Positions 1-6,747 of a DNA stretch of 8,841 nucleotides are shown piece by piece (the first letter of the stretch is position 1; the number at the start of each line of letters is the position of its first letter). The stretch is from Lachnospiraceae bacterium (GTDB lineage: Bacteria; Bacillota; Clostridia; Lachnospirales; Lachnospiraceae). The notes under the pieces were generated by a model, which made no database searches, was not told the DNA's origin, and saw only the letters and a list, made by a program, of their open reading frames with translations. The translations under genes were made by a program, and so were the position numbers. Location: assembly GCA_021199395.1 (NCBI GenBank), contig JAJQIE010000217.1:1-8841 (forward strand). Reading direction: 5' to 3'.

Positions 1-953
1 CCGACCATCGGGTTGAGGCCCGCGCCGAGCAGACCCATCATCTCTACATGAGCCGGTACGGAGGACGAACCTGCGAACTGCGCGTCAGAGTGCATACGGC
101 CAAGGGTATCCGTCATACCATAGGAAGCCGGGCCTGCCGCCATATTATCCGGATGCAGGGTACGCCCTGTGCCGCCGCCGGACGCTACGGAGAAATATTT
201 CTTACCGGCCTCAAGACGCTCTTTCTTGTATGTACCTGCCACCGGATGCTGGAAACGGGTCGGATTAGTGGAATTACCGGTGATGGAAACATCTACGTTT
301 TCTTTCCACATAATAGCCACGCCTTCCGGAACGCTGTTTGCGCCGTAGCAGTTCACTTTCGCGCGGAGTCCCTCGGAGTAAGACTTGCGATATACCTCTT
401 TCACTTCGTTGGTATACGGATCGTATTCAGTCTCTACATATGTAAAGCCGTTGATTCTGGAAATGATCTGAGCAGCGTCTTTTCCAAGACCGTTCAGGAT
501 TACACGAAGCGGCTTCTGACGAACCTTGTTTGCTTTCTCAGCGATTCCTATCGCACCCTCTGCCGCAGCAAAGGACTCATGTCCCGCAAGAAACGCAAAA
601 CACTCTGTCTCTTCCTCAAGAAGCATTTTCCCAAGATTTCCATGACCCAGGCCTACCTTACGGGTATCTGCTACGGAGCCGGGAATGCAGAATGCCTGAA
701 GCCCCTCTCCGATTGCTGCAGCCGCGTCCGCAGCCTTCCGGCAGCCTTTTTTGATCGCGATCGCAGCGCCTACCGTATACGCCCAACATGCGTTCTCAAA
801 ACAGATCGGCTGGATTCCCTTGATCTGATTGTATACATCAAGTCCGGCATCCTTTGTGATCTTCTCCGCTTCCTCAAGCGAAGCAATGCCATAGCTGTTC
901 AAAACGGAATTGATCTTATCAATTCTTCTCTCGTATGATTCAAATAAAGCCAT
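1..953 (-). CDS. GGGtGRT family protein (3' end beyond the left edge)
   Basis: The reading frame opens at ATG 953-951 behind a strong GGAGGTAAC ribosome binding site and stays open to the edge, giving 317 visible residues. It ends inside AGLNPMV with no stop codon, so only a short C-terminal tail should be missing. The naming motif GGGTGRTLHPDN lies at residues 259-270. Other conserved-looking stretches are PICFENACWAYTVGAAIA (49-66), GLGHGNLGKMLLEEETECFAFLAGHESFAAAEGAIG (101-136) and ITGNSTNPTRFQHPVAGTY (224-242). Cysteines are at 51, 56, 71, 89, 118 and 202. I see no signal peptide or membrane segment, so a cytoplasmic location is likely. From memory the family is defined by this motif and has no established biochemical activity. 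It lies 19 bp after a NifU/IscU-like scaffold gene on the same strand, which suggests a role linked to iron-sulfur clusters or a redox cofactor, but that link is inference. The family call is firm and the function is unknown. Confidence 0.88.
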   Translation of the reverse strand, partial: MALFESYERRIDKINSVLNSYGIASLEEAEKITKDAGLDVYNQIKGIQPICFENACWAYTVGAAIAIKKGCRKAADAAAAIGEGLQAFCIPGSVADTRKVGLGHGNLGKMLLEEETECFAFLAGHESFAAAEGAIGIAEKANKVRQKPLRVILNGLGKDAAQIISRINGFTYVETEYDPYTNEVKEVYRKSYSEGLRAKVNCYGANSVPEGVAIMWKENVDVSITGNSTNPTRFQHPVAGTYKKERLEAGKKYFSVASGGGTGRTLHPDNMAAGPASYGMTDTLGRMHSDAQFAGSSSVPAHVEMMGLLGAGLNPMV

Positions 954-972
954 TTTTCGTTACCTCCTGTGC

Positions 973-1665
973 TTACTCTTTTCTCGGATCTATAATCTTA
1001 ACTGCATCGGCAACGCGGCCATACTGACCCTTTGCTTTTTCCCATGCGGTGTTCGGATCGTCGCCCTTTTTGATGAAATCTGTCATCTTACCAAGGCTTA
1101 CGAACTGGTAGCCGATGATCTCATCATCCTCGTCGAGAGCAATACCGGTCACATAGCCTTCTGCCATTTCCAGATAACGCGGGCCCTTTTTCAATGTGCC
1201 ATACATGGTGCCAACCTGAGAACGAAGGCCTTTTCCAAGATCCTCAAGGCCCGCTCCTACCGCAAGCCCATCCTCAGAAAACGCGGACTGTGATCTGCCG
1301 TAAGCGATCTGCAGGAAAAGCTCTCTCATAGCTGTATTGATCGCATCGCACACAAGGTCGGTGTTCAGAGCTTCAAGCACGGTAAGACCAGGAAGAATCT
1401 CTGCCGCCATAGCTGCGGAGTGGGTCATGCCGGAGCAGCCGATTGTCTCAACCAGAGCCTCCTGAATCACGCCATCCTTTACATTCAGGCTCAGCTTACA
1501 TGCTCCCTGCTGTGGTGCGCACCAGCCAATACCATGTGTAAAACCGGAAATTTCTTTTATTTCCTTCGCCTGAACCCATTTTGCCTCCTCCGGAATCGGA
1601 GCGGCGCCATGATGAACTCCCTGTGCTACCGGACACATTTCTTCTACTTCTCGTGAATAAATCAT
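973..1665 (-). CDS. NifU/IscU-like iron-sulfur cluster scaffold protein
   Basis: This 230-residue cytoplasmic protein starts at ATG 1665-1663, behind an AAAGGAGT ribosome binding site at 1672-1679. Its central part resembles the NifU N-terminal/IscU fold: CAPQQGACKLSLNVKDGVIQ (49-68), then ETIGCSGMTHSAAMAAEIL (73-91), then LEALNTDLVCDAI (97-109). Cysteines 49 or 56, 77 and 106 are the likely counterparts of the three scaffold cysteines that hold a transient [2Fe-2S] cluster in IscU. C77 in GCSGM matches the GCGSA motif best. The protein is about 100 residues longer than a classical IscU. The extra C-terminal part (about 125-230) contains GRSQSAFSEDGLAVGAGLEDLG and looks family-specific. No IscS or SufS desulfurase gene is adjacent in this window; its direct neighbour is the GGGtGRT gene, read from the same transcript. 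I trust the scaffold-fold call, but whether it donates clusters generally or serves only its partner cannot be told. Confidence 0.82.
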   Translation of the reverse strand: MIYSREVEEMCPVAQGVHHGAAPIPEEAKWVQAKEIKEISGFTHGIGWCAPQQGACKLSLNVKDGVIQEALVETIGCSGMTHSAAMAAEILPGLTVLEALNTDLVCDAINTAMRELFLQIAYGRSQSAFSEDGLAVGAGLEDLGKGLRSQVGTMYGTLKKGPRYLEMAEGYVTGIALDEDDEIIGYQFVSLGKMTDFIKKGDDPNTAWEKAKGQYGRVADAVKIIDPRKE

Positions 1666-1680
1666 TGTCTTACTCCTTTC

Positions 1681-1696
1681 AGTAAAAATGTTTACT
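1681..1696. repeat. Short inverted repeat just before the scaffold-gene ribosome binding site
   Basis: AGTAAA and TTTACT flank AATG, giving a perfect 6-bp inverted repeat with a 4-nt loop. It ends one base before the region holding the ribosome binding site of the NifU-like gene (1672-1679). It could be an operator half-site pair or a small leader hairpin. The stem is AT-rich and weak, and no clear -35/-10 pair could be placed around it, so the role is only a guess. Confidence 0.3.
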
Positions 1697-1874
1697 TCTT
1701 ATTTTCTCACAAACAGACAGATTCGTCCAGTCTTTTCCTGCGTTTTCGACTGCTTTCATCCTGTTAAAATCATAATCTCCGAGCATTTAACGCAAAACCT
1801 GATACAGAATCCTTCCGTCTATAAGCTCATTTCTCTTTGAGAGAGGTTTTCGCTGCCGTTGTTTTCAAAAGCTG

Positions 1875-2891
1875 TCAGTCATTGTATCCGTTCGGATTCA
1901 TCGACTGCCATCTCCAGGCATCCTCGCACATCTCATCAATGCCATATTTTGCTTCCCAGCCAAGCTCTGTCTTTGCCTTGGTCGGATCCGCGTAGCAGGT
2001 CGCAATATCGCCAGCGCGGCGCGGCCTGATCTCATATGGAAGCGTCTTGCCGCAGGCTTTTTCGAAAGCATGAAGCACCTCAAGCACGCTGTAGCCTTTT
2101 CCCGTGCCAAGATTGTAGATTCGGACAGCCGACTCATCATCAAACTTTTTCATCGCCTTTACATGTCCGACTGCGAGATCTACCACATGAATGTAATCGC
2201 GCACGCCAGTACCATCCGGAGTATCATAGTCGTCGCCAAATACGCCAAGCTTCTCCAGCTTGCCGACCGCGACCTGCGCAATATACGGGACGAGATTGTT
2301 CGGAATGCCCTTGGGATCCTCGCCGATAATGCCGGCCTTATGAGCGCCAATCGGGTTAAAATAGCGAAGCAGCACAATATTCCACTCCGGATCAGATATA
2401 TGTAAATCCGTCAGGATCTGCTCCAGCATGCTTTTTGTCTGTCCATAGGGATTCGTAATCTGCCCTTTCGGACACTCTTCTGTGATCGGTACAAACGCCG
2501 GATCTCCATAGACTGTCGCTGAAGAACTGAAAATGATCTTCTTTACGCCATGATTCCTCATAACGTCGCAAAGGTTCAACGTACCCGTGATATTGTTGTG
2601 ATAATATTCAAGCGGCTTTCGTACCGACTCGCCAACCGCCTTGTAACCCGCAAAGTGAATCACGGAATCAATGGATTCGTTTTCGAAAATAGCGTCCATC
2701 GCGCATTTGTCAAGCATATCTGCTTTATAAAAGGTAATTTTCTTCCCTGTGATCTGCTCTACACGCTCAATTGCTTTTTCATTGGAATTGTACAGATTGT
2801 CCATCACGACAACCTCATACCCGCTGTTCAGAAGCTCTACACATGTATGGCTGCCGATATAACCGGCTCCGCCTGTTACCAATACTGCCAT
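1875..2891 (-). CDS. galE: UDP-glucose 4-epimerase
   Basis: GalE interconverts UDP-glucose and UDP-galactose in the cytoplasm using tightly bound NAD+. It serves the Leloir pathway and supplies UDP-galactose for surface glycans. The 338-residue length equals that of E. coli GalE (338). The Rossmann motif GGAGYIGS is at 7-14, followed by VVVMDNLYNS (27-36). The short-chain-dehydrogenase catalytic residues are S124 in SSSATVYG, Y149 and K153 in NPYGQTK, and N179 follows in RYFNPIG. RDYIHVVDLA (231-240) and YNLGTGKGYSVLEV (259-272) are typical of the family. The position equal to E. coli Tyr299 is Cys299, which bears on substrate range. The start at 2891 is preceded by AGGAGG at 2898-2903. The gene stands alone on its strand, with its own promoter at 3014-3042. 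No galK or galT is next to it in this window. No convincing terminator was found after the stop. Confidence 0.97.
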   Translation of the reverse strand: MAVLVTGGAGYIGSHTCVELLNSGYEVVVMDNLYNSNEKAIERVEQITGKKITFYKADMLDKCAMDAIFENESIDSVIHFAGYKAVGESVRKPLEYYHNNITGTLNLCDVMRNHGVKKIIFSSSATVYGDPAFVPITEECPKGQITNPYGQTKSMLEQILTDLHISDPEWNIVLLRYFNPIGAHKAGIIGEDPKGIPNNLVPYIAQVAVGKLEKLGVFGDDYDTPDGTGVRDYIHVVDLAVGHVKAMKKFDDESAVRIYNLGTGKGYSVLEVLHAFEKACGKTLPYEIRPRRAGDIATCYADPTKAKTELGWEAKYGIDEMCEDAWRWQSMNPNGYND

Positions 2892-3013
2892 CTGGCTCCT
2901 CCTTTTCCACTTAAACGGCTGCTGAAATCCTGTCCTCCGGGGTAATTTAAAAGGCTTTCCCGTCAGAGATAAGTATGGCCAAAAGCTTTGCAGAACCGTT
3001 TCTTACCCTTCAC

Positions 3014-3042
3014 ATAATACACGCTTCCGCTATTTTTGTAAA
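3014..3042 (-). promoter_or_regulatory. Sigma-A-type promoter for galE
   Basis: On the minus strand, TTTACA (3042-3037) and TATTAT (3019-3014) are separated by exactly 17 bp. This is close to the TTGACA-17-TATAAT consensus of the housekeeping sigma factor. Transcription would start near 3007, giving a leader of about 115 nt before the galE start at 2891. In that leader, GGGTAA near its 5' end could pair with TTACCC near 2941-2946, but nothing there resembles a known riboswitch. Confidence 0.6.
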
Positions 3043-3107
3043 CAGGAAATCCAAAAATGTATAGTTCTGGGATTTTCAAAATTGTGCTGTGCGAACCGGC
3101 CATTCTG

Positions 3108-3119
3108 TGTTAATATAAT
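3108..3119 (+). promoter_or_regulatory. Probable -10 region for apbE
   Basis: A perfect TATAAT lies at 3114-3119. An overlapping extended -10 reading, TG-T-TAATAT, starts at 3108. No good -35 hexamer sits 16-18 bp upstream; the nearest candidate, TTGTGC at 3082, is too far away. Transcription starting near 3126 would give a leader of about 38 nt before the apbE start at 3164. The placement fits an extended -10 promoter, but AT-rich sequence produces such matches by chance. Confidence 0.4.
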
Positions 3120-3163
3120 AAATAAAATTACACCTCCCAAACCAACAGGAAAGGAAACCCCAT

Positions 3164-4213
3164 ATGAAAAAATACAGTTCCACAGAAGCAGTCTCTGCAA
3201 TGGCCTCCGCCACATCCCGTACAGCATCTTTAAAGCTCTGTTTGGGTATCGTTCTGCTCTCCTCCCTGCTGCTTCCATCAGCTCCACATGTTCTTGCAGA
3301 TGAGGAATCTCTTTCAGAGACGGGGTTTTTTCTGGATACAGTGATATCCATCACCATTTATGGAAGCTCGGATTCCACCGTTATGGACGGTTGTTTTTCT
3401 CTGCTGGACGACTATGAGCAGTTGTTCAGCCGCACAATCGAGGGCAGTGACGTGTGGAAAATAAATCACAGCAGCGGAGAGCCAACTGAAGTCGACAGTG
3501 AAACGGCAGCCCTGATTGAAGCGTCGCTGTATTACTCCGAGATTTCTAATGGAAAATTCGATATCACAGTCACTCCACTGGCCGAGCTCTGGGATATTGA
3601 AAATAACACCGGATATCTTCCGTCAGACGAAGAAATTCAGGAAGCGCTTTCCCATGTCGATTATACGGTAATCTCCGTGGACGGCGCTGCTGTCACTCTG
3701 GCGGATCCCGAAGCGGAGATTGACCTCGGCGGTATCGCAAAGGGCTATATCGCTGACCGTCTGAAGGATTACCTGAAATCAGAGGGAATTACAAGCGCTC
3801 TGATCAATCTGGGCGGCAATGTCCTGACTCTTGGTGAAAAGCCAAATGGAAATAACTGGAAGATCGGTATACGTAAACCTTTCGGTGAAAGCTCCAGCGA
3901 CCTGATAGCAGTTGTGGAGACGGCTGATATGGCTGTCATTACCTCCGGTACCTATGAACGATATTTTGAGCTGGACGGGGTGATTTACCATCATATACTG
4001 GATACTGAGACCGGATATCCTGTTGAAAACGGTCTTACAAGCGTAACGATTCTCTCAGAATCCTCGACAGAGGGGGACGCGCTGAGCACTACCTGTTTTG
4101 TGCTCGGCCTGGAAGACGGAATGGAGCTGGTAGAAGCCACAGACGGCGTGGAAGCACTGTTTATTACTAATGAAATGGAGCTGTACCGCTCCAGCGGATT
4201 TCCGGAAGACTGA
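3164..4213 (+). CDS. apbE: FAD:protein FMN transferase, exported (ApbE family)
   Basis: ApbE covalently attaches FMN from FAD to a Ser/Thr of target flavoproteins (for example Rnf or Nqr subunits and extracellular flavoprotein reductases) and acts outside the cytoplasmic membrane with Mg2+. The 349-residue product shows the family blocks in order: GKFDITVTPL (130-139), EIDLGGIAKGYIADRL (185-200), NLGGNV (215-220), SGTYERYF (261-268), HHILDTETGYPV (276-287) and GDALSTTCFVLG (304-315). The N-terminus has a hydrophobic segment at about 22-38 followed by HVLA|DEES, which fits signal peptidase I cleavage after A45. No lipobox is seen, although many family members are lipoproteins. The start at 3164 follows an AGGAAAGGA ribosome binding site. 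An in-frame Met13 is possible but has no better site. The gene is followed 29 bp later by the exonuclease gene on the same strand. Its flavoprotein target is not encoded in this window. Confidence 0.94.
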   Translation: MKKYSSTEAVSAMASATSRTASLKLCLGIVLLSSLLLPSAPHVLADEESLSETGFFLDTVISITIYGSSDSTVMDGCFSLLDDYEQLFSRTIEGSDVWKINHSSGEPTEVDSETAALIEASLYYSEISNGKFDITVTPLAELWDIENNTGYLPSDEEIQEALSHVDYTVISVDGAAVTLADPEAEIDLGGIAKGYIADRLKDYLKSEGITSALINLGGNVLTLGEKPNGNNWKIGIRKPFGESSSDLIAVVETADMAVITSGTYERYFELDGVIYHHILDTETGYPVENGLTSVTILSESSTEGDALSTTCFVLGLEDGMELVEATDGVEALFITNEMELYRSSGFPED

Positions 4214-4242
4214 GAAGCGCTCTTTGAAAGGAATGGCTGGCT

Positions 4243-5406
4243 ATGATTCACAGGACAAAAATTCTGACACCGGAAGAAACCCGTCTGATTGAAGGCGACG
4301 CTTTTCGGGCCGTTCTTGCGGACATATCCGAAAACGGATCCGGACAGGCCAAAGACGCTGCCAAGGCCTGCGTCTCCTGCCCCTGTTCACCTGAGGATTG
4401 CCTGTTTTTTGATATCGAAACAACCGGGTTATCTGCCGATACTTCATTTATATTTCTGATCGGAGCTATCTGCTTCAATGATAATACCTGGATTCTGCAT
4501 CAGTTTCTCATTCAGACAGTACAGGAGGAAAGTCTGCTGCTTTCTTCCTTTTTTGAACTGACCGGACACTGTCAGATACTGGTGCATTTCAATGGCAACA
4601 CGTTTGATCTTCCCTTTATCCGGAAGAGAGCCGCAGCGAATGGAAGGACAGCGCCATTTGAGGGACTTTTCTCCCTGGATCTCTATCAGCATGTTCGGCC
4701 GCTGAAACAAATCCTCAGCCTGCCCCACATGAACCAGAGCTATCTCGAAAAATACATTGGCTGGGAACGGGAGGATCATTTGAATGGCAAAGAGGTCGTC
4801 TCGCTGTTCTGGAGCTATTCATCGGCGAAAGATCCTGAGACTGAACAGCTTCTCCTCTGCCACAACCATGACGACCTTCTCGGAATGATCCGTATTCCGG
4901 CTCTGGAAGGCTATTTTGCGCTTCTCAAGGGGCCAATCCAGTCGAATACTCTTCGCGTATGCGAATCCGACGATCTCTCATGCCTGCTGTTCCGTTTTTC
5001 CACGATACTGCCGATTCCCCATCCATTCGAATTTTTCAGGAATGACAGCTTTCGGCTACAGGCAGATAAGAACAGCGGACGGATATCTGTTCCGATCTAT
5101 TCTGGAACACTCCGCTATTATTTCCCTGATTACAAAAACTATTATTATCTGCCAGTCGAAAAACAGGTGATACATAAAAGCGTCGGTTCTTATGTCGCAA
5201 AAGAATTTCGCACCTCGGCCAGTCCGGAAAACTGTTTCGCCGCCAGGACAGGACGTTTCCTTCCACAGCCGGAAATCCTGTTTACCCCGGCGTTCAGAAA
5301 AGAGTATCGTTCAAAGGAGCTTTTCTTTGAATACACGGAAAGCTTTTGTGAGCAAAAAGAAAATGCAGCCAATTATGTCCGCAGGCTGCTCTCTTCCCTT
5401 CTATAG
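4243..5406 (+). CDS. RNase H-like DEDD exonuclease domain protein (YprB-like)
   Basis: This 387-residue predicted cytoplasmic protein carries a 3'-5' exonuclease fold of the Ribonuclease_H_2/YprB type. All acidic motifs appear intact: Exo I FDIETTGL (56-63, D57 and E59), Exo II HFNGNTFDLPFI (115-126, D122) and Exo III HNHDDLLGM (207-215, D211). H207 is where DEDDy enzymes have Tyr. A family-typical segment, SLDLYQHVRPLK (144-155), lies between Exo II and Exo III. Four cysteines (C43, C46, C48, C53) sit just before Exo I. The C-terminal third (about 240-387) has no domain I recognise and is rich in aromatic residues. The start at 4243 has AAAGGA about 11 nt upstream; another ATG at 4233 is out of frame. 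It follows apbE closely and is probably co-transcribed, with no obvious functional link. The substrate is unknown, and a DNA or RNA processing role is inferred from the fold. Confidence 0.85.
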   Translation: MIHRTKILTPEETRLIEGDAFRAVLADISENGSGQAKDAAKACVSCPCSPEDCLFFDIETTGLSADTSFIFLIGAICFNDNTWILHQFLIQTVQEESLLLSSFFELTGHCQILVHFNGNTFDLPFIRKRAAANGRTAPFEGLFSLDLYQHVRPLKQILSLPHMNQSYLEKYIGWEREDHLNGKEVVSLFWSYSSAKDPETEQLLLCHNHDDLLGMIRIPALEGYFALLKGPIQSNTLRVCESDDLSCLLFRFSTILPIPHPFEFFRNDSFRLQADKNSGRISVPIYSGTLRYYFPDYKNYYYLPVEKQVIHKSVGSYVAKEFRTSASPENCFAARTGRFLPQPEILFTPAFRKEYRSKELFFEYTESFCEQKENAANYVRRLLSSLL

Positions 5407-5494
5407 TGAGATGCAGCCTGTACAATCTGACAGGAGGGGAGTGCTCGCCCCCCTATCCGCCGCTGTGCAAGGCACGAGTAGCGTACATAACAAA

Positions 5495-5536
5495 GAAGCG
5501 ATATCCCTCTGTTATGAAGTATACCGCTTCCTTTTA
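5495..5536. terminator. Bidirectional terminator-like hairpin between convergent genes
   Basis: GAAGCGATAT (5495-5504) pairs with ATACCGCTTC (5521-5530) over 10 bp with one mismatch, closing a 16-nt loop. On the plus strand the stem is followed by CTTTTAT, and on the minus strand by TTTGTTATG. It lies about 90 nt after the exonuclease stop (5406) and about 90 nt after the rpsA stop (5623), so it could end both converging transcripts. The U-tracts are short, which limits confidence. Confidence 0.5.
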
Positions 5537-5600
5537 TCTACTGTCTATCCTGTATTTATCTTTGGTTTATCTGCCATTTATCTTTCGCATATCTGTAATA
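5535..5600. repeat. Six-unit array of TATC(T) with an exact 11-bp period
   Basis: TATC begins at 5535, 5546, 5557, 5568, 5579 and 5590, so every copy is separated by exactly 7 bases. The fifth base is T in five of six units, the ninth is always a purine, and the tenth is T in five of six. The units are otherwise different, so this is a spaced-motif array rather than a simple microsatellite. On the minus strand it reads as AGATA every 11 bases, inside the 3' region of the rpsA transcript. It lies directly beside the bidirectional hairpin in the 216-bp convergent gap (5407-5622), which holds no supported gene. Confidence 0.8.
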
Positions 5601-5622
5601 CGGCTCAGGCCGATTATCAGAA

Positions 5623-6747
5623 TCATTCTTCTTCCTCAGCCGACACGTCTTCCTCGAACGGAGCTTCAGCTTCCGCCTCCTCCGCGACCGGAGCCTGATT
5701 CTCAATCGCCTTCATGCTGAGGCTGATCTTATGATCCTCGCCATTAAAGTCAACAACCTTTGCCTGAATGATCTGACCTACGCTCAGGATATCCGATGGC
5801 TTTTCTACATGGGTATGCGAAATCTGAGAAACATGAAGCAGGGCGTCTACACCAGGCTCCAGCTCAATAAACGCACCAAAATCTGTCATTCTGGCTACGC
5901 GACCCTCTACAATATTGTCTCTTGCATATCTCTCACCGGCGGTCAGCCACGGATTCTGATCCGCAAACTTCAGACTGAGTGCAATCTTGCTTCCATTGAT
6001 GTCCTTGATCAGCACGGTAAGGGGCTGTCCTACCTTAAATACCTTTTTCGGATTCTCAACATGTCCCCAGGACATCTCAGAAATATGAAGCAGTCCATCC
6101 GCTCCGCCCAGATCAACAAACGCGCCAAAGTCCGTCACATTTTTCACCACACCGTCTACCACATCGCCCGGCTGGATGCGTTCAAAGAGTTCCTTCTGCA
6201 TCTGTGCTTTTCTCGCCACAAGAATCTGCTTGCGATCGCCAATAATACGGCGTCTTCTCGGATTGAACTCTGTGATGACAAATTCAATCTCCTGGCCGGC
6301 ATATTTTTCGAGATTTTTCTCATAAGTATCAGAGACAAGGCTCGCCGGGATAAATACGCGCGCTTCATCTACCACTACGCTCAATCCACCCGTTAATACC
6401 TGTACAACCGGAGCTGTCAGGATCTCCTGAGAATTGAACGCCTCCTCAAGTCTCTTGTTGCCCTTCTCTGCAGCAAGGCGCTTATAAGTAAGGACTACCT
6501 GTCCATCTCCATCGTTTACCTTCAGAACCTTCGCTTCCATTTTGTCATTTACCTGTACAAGCTCGCGAAGGTCAGCGTTTGGTTCGTTTGTGTATTCGCT
6601 TCTGGTAATGATCCCGTCGGCTTTATATCCAATGTTAAGGATGATCTCGTCTTCCTTAACATCAATGACAGTGCCTTCGACTACTTCTCCATTATGAATT
6701 GTTTTGAATGATTCATCCAGCATTTGTTCAAAACTCAAATCTGACAT
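5623..6747 (-). CDS. rpsA: Ribosomal protein S1-like RNA-binding protein (four S1 domains)
   Basis: This 374-residue protein has four S1 (OB-fold) RNA-binding domains at about residues 20-90, 108-178, 194-262 and 278-347. The third and fourth carry the clearest signatures, VTDFGAFVDLGGADGLLHISEMSW and MTDFGAFIELEPGVDALLHVSQIS. A glutamate/alanine-rich acidic tail covers 350-374. E. coli S1 has six domains; the shorter four-domain form is usual in Gram-positive bacteria (YpfD type). Its role in those species is less clear than in E. coli, but RNA binding and translation or mRNA fate are expected. It ends the cmk–ispH–rpsA operon. Its ATG at 6747 lies inside the last codons of ispH, overlapping by 13 bp in another frame, behind AGGAGG at 6758-6763. 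That arrangement suggests translational coupling. The cmk–rpsA association is conserved across distant bacteria. Confidence 0.95.
   Translation of the reverse strand: MSDLSFEQMLDESFKTIHNGEVVEGTVIDVKEDEIILNIGYKADGIITRSEYTNEPNADLRELVQVNDKMEAKVLKVNDGDGQVVLTYKRLAAEKGNKRLEEAFNSQEILTAPVVQVLTGGLSVVVDEARVFIPASLVSDTYEKNLEKYAGQEIEFVITEFNPRRRRIIGDRKQILVARKAQMQKELFERIQPGDVVDGVVKNVTDFGAFVDLGGADGLLHISEMSWGHVENPKKVFKVGQPLTVLIKDINGSKIALSLKFADQNPWLTAGERYARDNIVEGRVARMTDFGAFIELEPGVDALLHVSQISHTHVEKPSDILSVGQIIQAKVVDFNGEDHKISLSMKAIENQAPVAEEAEAEAPFEEDVSAEEEE

Noticed and set aside
48..938. Long plus-strand open frame of 296 codons at the left end
   Set aside because: It is antisense to the GGGtGRT gene, which has a recognisable family motif and a strong ribosome binding site. 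The plus-strand translation resembles no protein family and lacks a convincing start signal.
1666..1874. Terminator for galE or promoter for the scaffold operon
   Set aside because: Short inverted repeats such as TCTCT-TTG-AGAGA exist, but none is followed by a T-tract in the galE direction. Candidate -10 sequences (for example TATGAT) lack a well-spaced -35, so neither was called.
5535..5600. TRAP-type RNA binding site
   Set aside because: TRAP binds closely spaced (G/U)AG triplets. Here the repeated element is AGATA on the minus strand at 11-nt spacing, which does not match.
5192..5698. 168-codon plus-strand frame overlapping the end of the exonuclease gene
   Set aside because: It overlaps the well-supported exonuclease frame and the rpsA 3' end, has no family resemblance, and has no ribosome binding site.
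5515..5720. Possible small membrane protein (MKYTASFYLLSILYLSLVYL...) on the plus strand
   Set aside because: It has a hydrophobic stretch but no ribosome binding site, its start lies in the terminator loop, and its C-terminal part is antisense to rpsA. The hydrophobic run comes from the T-rich 11-bp array.
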